From positions 930,001-994,000 of the forward strand of contig NZ_SCNG01000001.1 of assembly GCF_005503555.1 (NCBI RefSeq): a stretch of DNA of 64,000 nucleotides. The letters run 5' to 3'. A program made the position numbers and the translations under genes. The DNA comes from Rudaea sp. 3F27F6. GTDB lineage: Bacteria; Pseudomonadota; Gammaproteobacteria; Xanthomonadales; Rhodanobacteraceae. Shown one piece after another: positions 24,912 to 33,731 of this stretch. How positions within the stretch are numbered: the first letter of the stretch is position 1; each line of letters opens with the position of its first letter. Below the pieces are notes generated by a model that saw only the letters and a list, made by a program, of their open reading frames with translations, had not been told where the DNA came from and searched no databases.

Positions 24912-26684
24912 ATGCACGCCGGGGAGCTCGCCGAAATGCACCTACTCGAATCGCTCGCTGCGCGCTTGCGCGCCGCCGCGCACCGCAGCCGCGGCGCGAT
25001 CGTCGCCGATGGCGCGCGCATGCTCGGAATCAGCGTACAGACGCTGTACGCGCGCCTGCGCAAAGTCGGCTGGTCGAGCGGCAAGAAGCTGCGCTCGGAC
25101 AAGGGCGACTCGCGTGTGTCGGTGGAGGAAGTGAAAGCCGTCGCCGCGATTGCCCAAGCATCGCGGCGCACGACGGGCAAGCGCCTGCTGCCGCTCGGTG
25201 ACGCGATCGACGTGGCCGAGGCGAACGGTCTTCTTTCCACGCGCGTCAGCGCGACGACGCTCTCGCGCATCATGCGCCGCGAGGGTTGTCACCCCGATCA
25301 GCTCTCGCAGCCGACACCGCATGCGTCGATGCGCAGCCTGCATGTGAATCACGTGTGGCAGCTCGACGCGTCGATCTGCGTCCTCTACTACCTGCGCAAT
25401 GGGCAGGCGGCGGTCATGGACGAGCGCAAGTTCAACGCGCGCAAGCCGAAGGACCTGGCGCGCGTCTCGAACCTGCGCGTGATCCGCTACGCCGCCACCG
25501 ATCACTTTACCGGCGACGTAATCGCACGCTACTACCACGCCGCCGGCGAAGATCAGCGCAGCGTCTTCGAGTTCCTCATGCACTGCATGCAGCGCAGCGA
25601 AGGCCGCGTCATGCACGGCGTGCCCTGGATGCTTGTATGGGACGCGGGCAGTGCGAACCAATCGCACGGCATCCGCAATCTGCTCGACCAGCTCGCCGTT
25701 CGACATTGGGCGCACGTGCCGGGCAATGCGCGGGCGAAGGGCCAGGTCGAGGTTACGCACAACATCATCGAGACGAAGTTCGAGGGGCGCCTGACATTCA
25801 CGCGCGTCGAGAGCGTCGACGAGCTGAATGCGCACCTCGACACTTGGCTGAAGTCTTTCAACGGCGTACACGTGCATCGCCGCCACGGCCATACGCGCGA
25901 TGCGCTCTGGCAAACCGTGCGCACCGACCAGCTGCGCCTATGCCCGCCGCTCGAAACCTGCGCGGTGCTGATGCACACGAAGCCTGTGCTGCGCACGGTT
26001 GTCGGCAACCTCACGATCAGCTTCAAGGTCCGCGGCGGCGAGAGTCTGCCGTACAGCGTGGGCCATATCCCGAACGTGCGCGTCGGCGACACGCTACAGG
26101 TCGTGGTCAATCCCTACCGCTCGCCCGCGATCTACATCATCGGCGAGAACGAGGACGGCAGCACGCGCTATCACGAGTGCGAGCCGATCGCCGAAGCGGC
26201 TGGCGGTTTCTTCGCCGACGCCCCGGTCTTCGGCGAGCGTTACGCCGCGAAGGCCGATACCGACGTCGACACCGCGCGCAAGGAAGCCAACGAGGCGGCC
26301 TATGGCGAGCGCGACACGCTCGACGCCACCGCGGCGAAGGTCAAGGGCGCCGTCGCATTCGACGGCCGCATCGACCCATTCAAGGACCTGCGCGAGAAGG
26401 CCGCGGCGACGCCGGACTTCATCCAGCGCCGCGGCACCGAGCTGCACGTGCCGAATCCGGCGCACGTCGAGCTCAAGCCGCTGACGTTCGTGGAAATGCT
26501 CTTCGAGCTGCGCGCGCGCCTCAACCGCGCGCTCGCGACGCACGAAGCCGAAGCAGTGCGCGTGTGGTTCCCCGAAGGCATCGAGCCCAATCAGATCGAC
26601 GGCCTGGTCGAGCGTATCGAACAGCTGTCCGCAGCCGGCGCGCCGCCGGCATTCCAGCAAGCGCCGCGCTTGGTCGCGGTGTAG
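24912..26684 (+). CDS. Transposase (DDE, rve family; MuA/TnsB-like)
   Basis: A 590-residue DDE recombinase. An N-terminal HTH region (MLGISVQTLYARLRKVG) precedes the catalytic core, where D152 (VWQLDASI), D244 (LVWDAGSAN) and E280 (AKGQVEVTHN) are spaced like a D,D(35)E enzyme. A beta-barrel-like domain (VRVGDTLQVVVNPY) follows, then a helical C-terminus that probably contacts the ATPase. The ATG at 24912 is taken; ATG at 24936 has a better Shine-Dalgarno (GGGGAG) and would remove eight residues. It joins phage ends to target DNA for integration and replicative transposition. Confidence 0.93.
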   Translation: MHAGELAEMHLLESLAARLRAAAHRSRGAIVADGARMLGISVQTLYARLRKVGWSSGKKLRSDKGDSRVSVEEVKAVAAIAQASRRTTGKRLLPLGDAIDVAEANGLLSTRVSATTLSRIMRREGCHPDQLSQPTPHASMRSLHVNHVWQLDASICVLYYLRNGQAAVMDERKFNARKPKDLARVSNLRVIRYAATDHFTGDVIARYYHAAGEDQRSVFEFLMHCMQRSEGRVMHGVPWMLVWDAGSANQSHGIRNLLDQLAVRHWAHVPGNARAKGQVEVTHNIIETKFEGRLTFTRVESVDELNAHLDTWLKSFNGVHVHRRHGHTRDALWQTVRTDQLRLCPPLETCAVLMHTKPVLRTVVGNLTISFKVRGGESLPYSVGHIPNVRVGDTLQVVVNPYRSPAIYIIGENEDGSTRYHECEPIAEAAGGFFADAPVFGERYAAKADTDVDTARKEANEAAYGERDTLDATAAKVKGAVAFDGRIDPFKDLREKAAATPDFIQRRGTELHVPNPAHVELKPLTFVEMLFELRARLNRALATHEAEAVRVWFPEGIEPNQIDGLVERIEQLSAAGAPPAFQQAPRLVAV

Positions 26685-26716
26685 TCCCACGTCCCCAACC
26701 CAAAAGGAGTCAACAA

Positions 26717-27007
26717 ATGTTCGGCAACGTCCCCAATCTTCATCGTGTTCCCACGCCGGTCTATCCGCATGCGCGCGACATGACCCCTGGCGTGCTGTTC
26801 CGCCCGGTCAACGACAGCGATCGCATACTCACGCTGTTGTCCAACAACAAAGCGAGCGTGACCGATACGGCGCGTTTGTGGTGTGTCGTCATCCTCGCGA
26901 GTCCGCGGAGCAACGAGCTACCTGGCGCACTGTTCCCGCTCGAATTCGACGAGCTCGTCCAGCCGCTGCGCGTCGAGCAGCCGATGCATCTGTCGCCGGT
27001 GGTGTGA
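26717..27007 (+). CDS. Small early phage protein, unknown function
   Basis: A 96-residue protein starting MFGNVPNLHRVPTPVYPHAR at the ATG at 26717, with AGGAG nine bases upstream. It lies between the transposase and its ATPase. The sequence contains TLLSNNKASVTDTARLW and ends in PLRVEQPMHLSPVV; no known motif is visible. The strong SD and position argue that it is real and may support transposition. Confidence 0.65.
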   Translation: MFGNVPNLHRVPTPVYPHARDMTPGVLFRPVNDSDRILTLLSNNKASVTDTARLWCVVILASPRSNELPGALFPLEFDELVQPLRVEQPMHLSPVV

Positions 27008-27008
27008 C

Positions 27009-28256
27009 ATGCCACGCATGGGACGCCCCGTCACGAGCAGTAGGAGTGCGGCGCCGTACAAGCTCCGCGCCATCTTGCTGCGTCACAAGCTGGAGCACGG
27101 TTTGCTCCGCGCCCGGCTCCGTTTCAGTTCGGGCAAGCGCAGCGGCCAGGAGATAGCGCCGGCCACGTTGTCGACGCTGCTCACGCGCCGCGTCTGGCCG
27201 GTGACGATCGAGGCCGACGAAATCAAGCGCGTGACGGCGGAGTTTCTCCGCGCGCACGGCGTGCCCGAAGAAGAAATCGAACAGGCCTGGATCATCGACG
27301 GTGTAGTCGATGACCAGGCCCGCCCCAGCAGTCCGCGACGCGCTCGGCCGAACGCCAATTCAGAACCGAGCGAGCCGCCTTTCCTACTACCGGAGAGTGA
27401 AATGTTATCACCAGCTACCCGCGAACACTTCGGCCTCGCGCGCCATCCGTTTATGGATGACGTGCAAGGGCCACAGGACGTCTACCTGTCCAAAGACCAG
27501 CGCTACATCCGCGAGTCGATGCACTACGCGGCCAAAAACTCGGGCCTGATCGCCGTCATCGGCGAGTCGGGTAGCGGCAAATCCACGCTGCGCCGCGACC
27601 TGGTCGAGCGCATCCGCCGCGACAACGAGAAGATCACGATGATCCAGCCGCAGACCGTCGACAAGACGCAGCTGACGGCGGCTCACATCTGCGACGCGAT
27701 CATCAACGATCTGTCGAAAGAGGCGCCGAAGGTCTCGCTCGAACTGAAGGCGCGTCAGATCCAGCGCATCCTCACCGAGAGCGCACGCGTGGGCAACAAC
27801 CATGTGCTGATCATCGAAGAGGCGCACGACCTGACCAACGCGACGCTCAAGTACCTCAAGCGCTTCTGGGAAATGGAGGACGGATACAAGAAGCTCATCG
27901 GCATCGTCATCGTCGGCCAGCCGGAGCTCAGCGATCGGCTGAACGAGCAGCGCAACCCGGATCTGCGCGAGTTCATCCGGCGTTGCGAGGTGGCAACGCT
28001 CAAGTCGCTCAACGGCAATCTCGAAGAGTACCTGACGCTCAAATTCAAGCGCGTCGGCAAGCGCCTCGACGAGATCTTCGAGAAGGACGCATTCGACGCG
28101 ATCCGCGCGCGCCTGACGCGTGTACGGCCGAATACCCAGCACGTCGAGTCGCACCTCTATCCGCTCGTCGTGCAGAACCTCATCGTGAAGGCGATGAACC
28201 AGGCGGTCGAGCTCGGCCTCGCCAAGATCAGCGGCGAGCTGGTCGGGAGGGTGTGA
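27009..28256 (+). CDS. AAA+ ATPase, transposition target-selection protein (MuB/TnsC-like)
   Basis: A 415-residue protein starting MPRMGRPVTSS at the ATG at 27009. Residues 1-65 are basic and may bind DNA (RAILLRHKLEHGLLRAR); a linker rich in Pro/Ser follows. The AAA+ domain starts near residue 132 (MLSPATREHFGLARHPF): Walker A GESGSGKST at 185-193, Walker B LIIEEAH at 267-273, and a sensor segment GIVIVGQPEL. The ATPase half is of the ExeA/TnsC type found in BcepMu. It activates the transposase and steers target choice and immunity. Confidence 0.9.
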   Translation: MPRMGRPVTSSRSAAPYKLRAILLRHKLEHGLLRARLRFSSGKRSGQEIAPATLSTLLTRRVWPVTIEADEIKRVTAEFLRAHGVPEEEIEQAWIIDGVVDDQARPSSPRRARPNANSEPSEPPFLLPESEMLSPATREHFGLARHPFMDDVQGPQDVYLSKDQRYIRESMHYAAKNSGLIAVIGESGSGKSTLRRDLVERIRRDNEKITMIQPQTVDKTQLTAAHICDAIINDLSKEAPKVSLELKARQIQRILTESARVGNNHVLIIEEAHDLTNATLKYLKRFWEMEDGYKKLIGIVIVGQPELSDRLNEQRNPDLREFIRRCEVATLKSLNGNLEEYLTLKFKRVGKRLDEIFEKDAFDAIRARLTRVRPNTQHVESHLYPLVVQNLIVKAMNQAVELGLAKISGELVGRV

Positions 28257-28492
28257 TGGCAGCCGAAATCACGCTACTCCAAAAGCACGAAGAGTTCATT
28301 TCCCGCTTGCGCGCAAATGGCGTTCGCATCCTTCGGTACCAGGTGCCGTGCTGCGGCAAGGAATTGGAGGATCGCGCTGCGAACAAGGGCGAGGTCTGGG
28401 ACACGCTGGCGACTTGCCCTCACTGTAAAGCGCTGTATCTGAAGATCAGCAAGAGCAGCGAGATCGTCGCCATGTTGGCGGAGGTGAGCTGA
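28256..28492 (+). CDS. Small Cys-containing (zinc-finger-like) phage protein
   Basis: A 78-residue protein coupled to the ATPase stop by TGATG. Cys 32, 33, 54 and 57 (PCCGKE ... CPHC) could bind zinc. The N-terminus is helical (LLQKHEEFISRLRANGV). The function is unknown. It resembles small zinc proteins found in phage early regions. Confidence 0.65.
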   Translation: MAAEITLLQKHEEFISRLRANGVRILRYQVPCCGKELEDRAANKGEVWDTLATCPHCKALYLKISKSSEIVAMLAEVS

Positions 28493-28761
28493 TGCGCACC
28501 CAATCCAAAGCCCGGAAACTCGCTGGTCAGAATGGTGCGGCACCAAAGGCCGCCCAGGCATCTCGCCCCAAACAGGTTCGCTGCACCTGCACGCTCACGA
28601 TCGAGGACGTCAACATCGCGAAGGGGGAGCTCCGCATCAATCTCTCTTTCAATCCAGCGTTGCAGCCGAACTACTTGACCACGCCAGCGATAAACGCCGC
28701 GCTGCACGCGCTCGAATCGCTCAAGGCGAAGTCCGCCGTGCTGGAGGAGCGTCAAGGATGA
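28492..28761 (+). CDS. Small early phage protein, unknown function
   Basis: An 89-residue protein whose ATG overlaps the upstream stop (TGATG). A basic N-terminal tail is followed by strand-like CTCTLTIEDVNIAKGELRIN and a helix (INAALHALESLKAKSAVLEE). No family is recognised. Confidence 0.6.
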   Translation: MRTQSKARKLAGQNGAAPKAAQASRPKQVRCTCTLTIEDVNIAKGELRINLSFNPALQPNYLTTPAINAALHALESLKAKSAVLEERQG

Positions 28762-28958
28762 GCGCCCACAGCCAACCTACAAAAGCCTACGCGCTGAAGC
28801 AGGTTCGCGGGGTGCGCGCTTGGCTCAAAGCGGCGGTGCAGGACATCGAGACGAACAAACAGCTCGATGCACTCCACGCGCTCAAGTACGCAAACAACTG
28901 CCTGAGCAATGCTCGTCGTGCAATTCGGCAAACGCTGCCGAAGGCGGTGCGGCCATGA
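28758..28958 (+). CDS. Small helical early phage protein, unknown function
   Basis: A 66-residue basic helical protein, overlapping neighbours at both ends by 4 bases (ATGA). Sequence such as GVRAWLKAAVQDIETNKQLD gives an amphipathic helix pair. No motif is recognised. Confidence 0.6.
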   Translation: MSAHSQPTKAYALKQVRGVRAWLKAAVQDIETNKQLDALHALKYANNCLSNARRAIRQTLPKAVRP

Positions 28959-29407
28959 TCGAACGCACCTTGTTGCAGAGCGAGATACTTGCGCGCCTGG
29001 ACGGCAGGGAGGCAATGACGGCGGGAGAGCTGTCTTTCCTGCTCAACGAACAAACGCCGGACGTGCAGGCCGAGCTGAAGGTCCTCGTCAAGGAGGGGCT
29101 GGTGCATCGGCACCACCTTTCCGATGGCTCGCTGCGCTACAGCTTGCGCCCTCCCGTGATTGCTCCGCAGTCCCCGTCACCAGCTCCCGCGCCGGTCACC
29201 TCGGGCTCGGCTCGGCTCACGTTCGGCCCTTCGCTGGACATCCTTGTCGATTCGGCCGTCCGCGAAATCGATGCCATCGCCTCTTGTAGCGATGTCGCAG
29301 CACGCGCCGCAGCTCTCTATGGCGTGCACCGCGTGCTCAATGCACATATGGAGCGCGCCGCGCTCGCCATCGTCGTCAGCGAATCCACGCCTAGGAGCAT
29401 GCCATGA
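28955..29407 (+). CDS. Winged-helix early protein
   Basis: A 150-residue protein from the ATG at 28955 (ATGA overlap). The N-terminal 65 residues fit a winged helix (EILARLDGREAMTAGELSFL, VLVKEGLVHRHHLSDGSLRY). A Pro-rich linker (APQSPSPAPAP) leads to a helical C-terminal domain (ILVDSAVREIDAIASCSDVA). The DNA-binding role is inferred from fold; the operon gives no further hint. Confidence 0.6.
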   Translation: MIERTLLQSEILARLDGREAMTAGELSFLLNEQTPDVQAELKVLVKEGLVHRHHLSDGSLRYSLRPPVIAPQSPSPAPAPVTSGSARLTFGPSLDILVDSAVREIDAIASCSDVAARAAALYGVHRVLNAHMERAALAIVVSESTPRSMP

Positions 29408-29721
29408 CCAAACTAGATGCCGTTCAGTTCTCCGCGCCGGCCGACGCGCAGCCGTTCCACCGTGTGCGCACGATATTGCTTGAGCTCACGCTGATCGCCT
29501 TTGCGCTGTTCACCGCGTACTCGATCGGCGTGCTACAGGAGCGCAAGGCCGTCATCGCGGGCGTGCTCGGCGAAGCGCAGAGGCAGCTCGACGCCGCGCG
29601 CCAGGCGCACGCGCGCGCGGCGCAGCACGAGGCCGAGGCCGAAGCGCTGCGCAAGCGCCTCGGCGTGCCGACGTCCCATCACGTAGGCGAGATCCATGTT
29701 GCTCAAGTGTCCAGCCTGTAA
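29404..29721 (+). CDS. Single-pass membrane protein with coiled coil
   Basis: A 105-residue protein overlapping the previous gene by 4 bases. One hydrophobic helix (about residues 25-43, LLELTLIAFALFTAYSIGV) is followed by a charged coiled coil (LGEAQRQLDAARQAHARAAQ). The topology resembles small phage membrane proteins and superinfection-exclusion candidates, but nothing specific identifies the role. Confidence 0.6.
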   Translation: MTKLDAVQFSAPADAQPFHRVRTILLELTLIAFALFTAYSIGVLQERKAVIAGVLGEAQRQLDAARQAHARAAQHEAEAEALRKRLGVPTSHHVGEIHVAQVSSL

Positions 29722-30268
29722 CGCGGGCTTCTCGCTCGAAGTCGCGCTTGGTGTCGATGAGGCGCGGTCGGCGCTCGTCGCCGCGCTGAATTTACAGCCG
29801 CGGCCGTTCGGGCATTTGCTCGCGCAGTACCTTGCGATGTTCCGTTCGCATGGCCGCATGCTGGCGTTTCATCGCATGGAGAACCTTCTCGCCGAGCTCG
29901 ATCTTGGCAAGCAGACGGTTACGCGAAACGGCCGCACGCTGGCGTGTCCATTGCCGCTCTGGCAGCAAGCGCTGGAGCGCATGATCGAACAGCGCGACGC
30001 CGGCAAGCTCCAACTGCCGTTGAAGACCCACGGCTACCTTCTCGAAATCGCCTTCGGCCTGGCCGATGCCGCAGGTGCCAAGGTCGAGAAGGCGCGAGAG
30101 ACGGCAGTGCGCACCGGCGCCGCACGCGTCGATGCCGACGAGCGCATGACGCGGCAATTACTGATTTCGGCGGCGCGCGGCGACTTGGAGCTCGGCCTCG
30201 CCACGCTCGAAGAGGCGAAGCAGCGCCTGCGCGATGCGGGCATCAACCCGGAGGTACTCAATGGCTGA
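29696..30268 (+). CDS. Early phage protein with N-terminal CxxC
   Basis: A 190-residue protein starting MLLKCPACNAGFSLEVAL; Cys 5 and 8 may be half of a zinc site. The rest is helical (HLLAQYLAMFRSHGRMLAFH, PLWQQALERMIEQRDAGKLQ) and ends in a charged helix. Overlaps the preceding ORF by 26 bases. Conserved-looking, but the function is unknown. Confidence 0.6.
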   Translation: MLLKCPACNAGFSLEVALGVDEARSALVAALNLQPRPFGHLLAQYLAMFRSHGRMLAFHRMENLLAELDLGKQTVTRNGRTLACPLPLWQQALERMIEQRDAGKLQLPLKTHGYLLEIAFGLADAAGAKVEKARETAVRTGAARVDADERMTRQLLISAARGDLELGLATLEEAKQRLRDAGINPEVLNG

Positions 30269-30467
30269 CACACGAAAATCAAAGGCCGCGGTCAAGCGAA
30301 AAGTACGGCTGCACGAATGGCTGAACATTCAAACACTCAAAGTCGAATACGGCCTACAGATACTTGTCGGAAAGAAGTGGCATCACGTTGCTGAGAATGG
30401 GGTGGGCTGCATCTTCAGGAATCGGGCCAGAGCCGAACGAAAAATGCGTGCACTTCAAAATGGATAA
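30261..30467 (+). CDS. Small basic early phage protein
   Basis: A 68-residue basic protein from the ATG at 30261, with GAGG upstream. Strand-rich (VEYGLQILVGKKWHHVAENG) with a basic C-terminal end (NRARAERKMRALQNG). No family is recognised; likely nucleic-acid-binding given the charge. Confidence 0.55.
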   Translation: MADTRKSKAAVKRKVRLHEWLNIQTLKVEYGLQILVGKKWHHVAENGVGCIFRNRARAERKMRALQNG

Positions 30468-30804
30468 CTCCATCACCCGCGACACACTGCTCGCCGCGCT
30501 GCGGAATCACATAGGGCGCAGGCAAGGCGTTACGGTGACGGCTCTCGCCCGCGAATGCCTCGGTTACGAGCCCACGCGCGGCGATGAGCGCAGGGTGCGC
30601 GAGCTCGTCGTCGAGCTCCGGCTCGAAGGCCATCACGTCTGCGCCACGACCGAGGCGGGCTATTTCCTCGCTCTCACGCCGGACGATCTGGCCGACACCA
30701 TCGCCTTCCTGCGCAAGCGCGCCATGAGCTCGCTGCAGCAGATCGCGGCTATGAAGCACGTATCCGTTCCCGATCTGTTCGGCCAGATGCACCTGCCGAC
30801 TTGA
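30460..30804 (+). CDS. Winged-helix early protein
   Basis: A 114-residue protein from the ATG at 30460, overlapping the previous gene by 8 bases. It fits a winged helix: RDTLLAALRNHIGRRQGVTV, REL-VVELRLEGHHVCATTE and wing GYFLALTPDDLADT. A C-terminal helix follows. Such proteins in Mu-like early regions are regulatory or accessory; the target is unknown. Confidence 0.6.
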   Translation: MDNSITRDTLLAALRNHIGRRQGVTVTALARECLGYEPTRGDERRVRELVVELRLEGHHVCATTEAGYFLALTPDDLADTIAFLRKRAMSSLQQIAAMKHVSVPDLFGQMHLPT

Positions 30805-30851
30805 CGACGGACCTTCGCGCCCCCGCAGGCCCGCCACGAATAGGACCCATC

Positions 30852-31382
30852 ATGAGCACCACCATCGAAGAAATCGAATCCGCTGCCAAGGTCTATGCCG
30901 GCGCTCGCGACGAGCTGGCCGAGCGCGTCAACATTCTGCGCGAGGAACACGAGGCCGCAAAGCGGCGCCGACTCCAGGGGATCAAAAATTCCCTCGAACG
31001 CACACGCGAGGCGTACGAAGTACTGAAGGCCGCCGTCATCGATGGCCGTGGGCTTTTCGACAAGCCGAAGACGCGCATCCTGCACGGCATCAAGGTCGGC
31101 TGGCAGAAGCAGAAAGGCGAGCTGCAGATCGCCGACGAGAAGGTGACGATCGCTGCGCTGCGAAAGCTCTTCGGAGAGGAGCAGGCCGCCGCGTACATCA
31201 AAACCACTGACAAACCGATCAAGTCGGCCCTGCAGACGCTCTCGGCGGCAGAGCTGAAGAAGTGCAGCATCGCCGTGACCAACGATGGCGAAGCCGTGCT
31301 GATCAAAGCGCAGGATTCGGAGATCGACAAGATGGTCGACGCACTGCTCGGTAACGCCGAGGAAGGGGAGAGCGACTCGTGA
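30852..31382 (+). CDS. Gam-like host-nuclease inhibitor
   Basis: A 176-residue protein from the ATG at 30852. It has a long N-terminal coiled coil (ARDELAERVNILREEHEAAK) followed by a core with KTRILHGIKVGWQKQKGELQ and a conserved-looking ADEKVTIAALRKLFGEEQAA and KPIKSALQTLSAAELKKC. This is the plan of Mu Gam and related proteins that bind double-strand ends and protect linear phage DNA from exonucleases. Position mid-early region matches. Similarity is moderate, so the call is cautious. Confidence 0.65.
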   Translation: MSTTIEEIESAAKVYAGARDELAERVNILREEHEAAKRRRLQGIKNSLERTREAYEVLKAAVIDGRGLFDKPKTRILHGIKVGWQKQKGELQIADEKVTIAALRKLFGEEQAAAYIKTTDKPIKSALQTLSAAELKKCSIAVTNDGEAVLIKAQDSEIDKMVDALLGNAEEGESDS

Positions 31383-31627
31383 AGCTCCAGATCCGCAAGA
31401 AAGAGGCTTGGCACACGATGCTCGATTTCGACGCTGCGCAGCGCTTCGAGGTCGAGGACGCAGCTGCATCGCTCTCGCGCGCAGCGGGCGGGCTGCCGCT
31501 GCGCATGCTCGACGACGATGGCACCGTGCGCCATCTCAACGCCAGCGGCGCATTCCGCAATGAAACCTACTCGTGGGACGCGTGGCGGCCCGCGGGCGGG
31601 GAAACGATCGCCCAAGGAGCTGGCTGA
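31379..31627 (+). CDS. Small phage protein, unknown function
   Basis: An 82-residue protein from a GTG at 31379 overlapping the Gam-like stop (GTGA) and ending in TGATG with the next gene. Mixed alpha/beta, with LDFDAAQRFEVEDAAASLSR and TYSWDAWRPAGGETIAQ. I do not recognise it. Confidence 0.6.
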   Translation: MKLQIRKKEAWHTMLDFDAAQRFEVEDAAASLSRAAGGLPLRMLDDDGTVRHLNASGAFRNETYSWDAWRPAGGETIAQGAG

Positions 31628-32340
31628 TGGACCGCAAAACCGCGCTCCGTAAAGTTCTTAGTTGCCTTCGCCTCGCCGCGAGCTCCAACCCGAACGAAGC
31701 CGCCGCCGCACTGCGCCAGGCGCGCGCCCTGATGGACGAGCACGGCCTGACCGAGGCCGACGCCTACGCGAGCGAAATTCACCACGCCGATGCGCCAACG
31801 CGCTGCCGCGGCTCGGTTCCCGCTAGGTCGCTGATGTTCTTGATCGACATCGTCGCCACGGGCTTCCGCTGCGACGTAGTCATCCATCGAGTCTCCCGGA
31901 CCGTCATGAGGAACGGATGGCCCGCGTCCGAATCGACGACGACGGTGCGATTTTTCGGTGCCGGGTCCGACGCGGAAATCGCGGCCTACGCGTTCTCAGT
32001 GCTCCGGCGCCAGCTCGAAGTGGATAAGGGCAAACACACGGCGCGCGTGCGCAAGCGCGCAAACAAAGAGCGACGTGGCGAGGAATTCGCCATCGGCTGG
32101 ATCTCGGCTGTTCGTCATCAGTTTCCCGGCGCCGAGCTTGCCGACGATCGCAAAGCGGCTATAGCTCGCGCAATCGAGAGCAAGCACACGAACATCGTGC
32201 AGACCGCCGGCCGCGAAGTCGGCAAGCATGGCCGCGCTTCCTACGGCGACCGCGATGCCGGCTATATCAAAGGCAGCGCCGCACGCGTCCATCCCGGCGT
32301 CGGCGATAACGGGCCACGCAAGCTGGAGCATGCCCGGTGA
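31627..32340 (+). CDS. DUF2786 domain phage protein
   Basis: A 237-residue protein from the ATG at 31627. The N-terminus RKVLSCLRLAASSNPNEAAA followed by ALRQARALMDEHGLTEADAY is the DUF2786 signature. A second region (FFGAGSDAEIAAYAFSVLRR, then EFAIGWISAVRHQF) is typical of the longer phage members. The biochemical function of the family is not known. Strong conservation in Mu-like early operons supports annotation. Confidence 0.82.
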   Translation: MDRKTALRKVLSCLRLAASSNPNEAAAALRQARALMDEHGLTEADAYASEIHHADAPTRCRGSVPARSLMFLIDIVATGFRCDVVIHRVSRTVMRNGWPASESTTTVRFFGAGSDAEIAAYAFSVLRRQLEVDKGKHTARVRKRANKERRGEEFAIGWISAVRHQFPGAELADDRKAAIARAIESKHTNIVQTAGREVGKHGRASYGDRDAGYIKGSAARVHPGVGDNGPRKLEHAR

Positions 32341-32696
32341 ATATCGATCAGATGAGCGCACTCGTACAGCAATGCGCCTTCGACGGCTATACGTTTACCG
32401 TCTCTGAAGGACACGGCGGCATTTACCTGCAGGGCGTCTACCTCGATGCCGACATCGTCACGAAGCGGCCGGAAGCGCAGTACACACGCAAATGGCTGCT
32501 GTCGCCGTCCATGACACGCAGCGAGATCGTGCAGACGTGTTTCAAGCTGGTCATGACCAGCATGGAGCACCGCGCGCGCGAGGGCTTCACGTATCGCGGC
32601 AAGCGCGTCTTCGGTCCGCACTTTGACGTAGAGGCGCTCTGGCAGATCTGCGCAGATAAGCGCTTCGACGTTCGGCCAACAGCGGGGACGGCGTGA
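32337..32696 (+). CDS. Conserved phage protein, unknown function
   Basis: A 119-residue protein from a GTG at 32337 overlapping the upstream stop. Contains IYLQGVYLDADIVTKRPEAQ and YTRKWLLSPSMTRSEIVQTC with a C-terminal FGPHFDVEALWQIC. This pattern is seen in small uncharacterised proteins of many phage early regions, but no function is established. Confidence 0.65.
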   Translation: MNIDQMSALVQQCAFDGYTFTVSEGHGGIYLQGVYLDADIVTKRPEAQYTRKWLLSPSMTRSEIVQTCFKLVMTSMEHRAREGFTYRGKRVFGPHFDVEALWQICADKRFDVRPTAGTA

Positions 32697-33187
32697 CTAC
32701 TCGCACGAAGCGCAAGCAGGGGAAATCCCCCAAACCTACTCGCACGATCGAGCTGGCGAAGATTCACATCGGCGCGCAGAAGCTTGGCTTGCGCACGAAG
32801 TTCGACGACTCGGGTTATCGCGACATGCTTTGGGCTATCGGTCGCGTGCGTTCTGCGAAGGACCTGGATGCTGCTGGCCGCGCTGACGTTCTCGAACATC
32901 TGAAGGGGTGCGGCTTCAAGCCTGCACCGAAGGCCGGCGAGACTCGCTACAAAAAAGGCACGCCGGAGGCGCTGATTCGCTGGCTGTGGACCTGTCTCGC
33001 GAATGCTGGCGTGGTCCGTGACGGTTCCGATGGAGCGCTGCGCCGCTACATCGCACAGCACGCGCGAAAATCCCCGCATCCGTCTGTAACGGAGATCGCG
33101 CCGCAGCACTTGGTCGGGCTTGATGCTAATGACGTCATCGAGCAGCTCAAAGCCTGGTATCGTTCTCGCGACGTCGACTACGAATGA
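32693..33187 (+). CDS. GemA-like regulatory protein (Mu gp16, DUF1018)
   Basis: A 164-residue protein from a GTG at 32693 (GTGA overlap). It contains the DUF1018 pattern: LAKIHIGAQKLGLRTKFDDS, YRDMLWAIGRVRSAKDLDAA, then HLKGCGFKPAPKAG and a C-terminal helical domain (IRWLWTCLANAGVVRDG). In Mu, GemA alters host gene expression and DNA topology. Position just upstream of the Mor gene is the same as in Mu. Confidence 0.85.
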   Translation: MTTRTKRKQGKSPKPTRTIELAKIHIGAQKLGLRTKFDDSGYRDMLWAIGRVRSAKDLDAAGRADVLEHLKGCGFKPAPKAGETRYKKGTPEALIRWLWTCLANAGVVRDGSDGALRRYIAQHARKSPHPSVTEIAPQHLVGLDANDVIEQLKAWYRSRDVDYE

Positions 33188-33555
33188 GCGCGAATTTCGA
33201 CCGCACGGCAGCTTTCACTCGCGATCTTGCTGAGGTCGTGAGTCGTAAGCTGCAGGCCGAACTAAGCCTACCGCCAGAGCAGGCCGGCGAGATCGGTATG
33301 GCGTGCGCGCAGGAGATGTGCGACGAGTTCGGCGGGGAGCTGATCTACGTCGGTAAAGGCTGGGTGCTCCAAATTTCAGAACGCGACCGCGAGCTACATG
33401 CCTACTACGTCAAATCCGGCCGCAACATCGTTGCGACCGCGAAGCAGTTCGATCTCGGCGTCCAAGCCGCCTACAAACGCGTCCGTCTGTTTGAAGCCGC
33501 AGAGTTCAATTCTCGCCAGGGTGCTCTGTTTGGCGATGACGCTTGCGGTAGTTGA
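33184..33555 (+). CDS. Mor-like middle/late transcription activator
   Basis: A 123-residue protein overlapping the GemA gene by 4 bases. It has the Mor/C family plan: an acidic dimerisation region (ELSLPPEQAGEIGMACAQEM, FGGELIYVGKGW) and a C-terminal helix-turn-helix (NIVATAKQFDLGVQAAYKRV). Mor dimers bind a dyad and recruit RNA polymerase. It is the only Mor/C-type gene in view, so it may turn on the late promoters directly, perhaps through the 18-bp palindromes at 12,563 and 20,613. Confidence 0.88.
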   Translation: MSANFDRTAAFTRDLAEVVSRKLQAELSLPPEQAGEIGMACAQEMCDEFGGELIYVGKGWVLQISERDRELHAYYVKSGRNIVATAKQFDLGVQAAYKRVRLFEAAEFNSRQGALFGDDACGS

Positions 33556-33731
33556 ACCGCACAGCTTGCAGAACTGAAAGATTTCGGTCGCTTAAATTGG
33601 CGAATGCGTCGCCGATTTTTGGTCATTCCGTTAGCCCGCTTGACACTCTTTATTTTTACTCACAGACTCGCGCCGCTCGCTCGGCGGGCAATCAGGCTTG
33701 TTCCGTTTTATTAACATTGGAGGTTTGTAAA

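Noticed and set aside
25286-26700. Arg-rich ORF overlapping the transposase on the same strand
   Set aside because: It is a shifted frame of the transposase gene. Only its last 96 codons (26,717-27,007) form a separate gene with a good Shine-Dalgarno.
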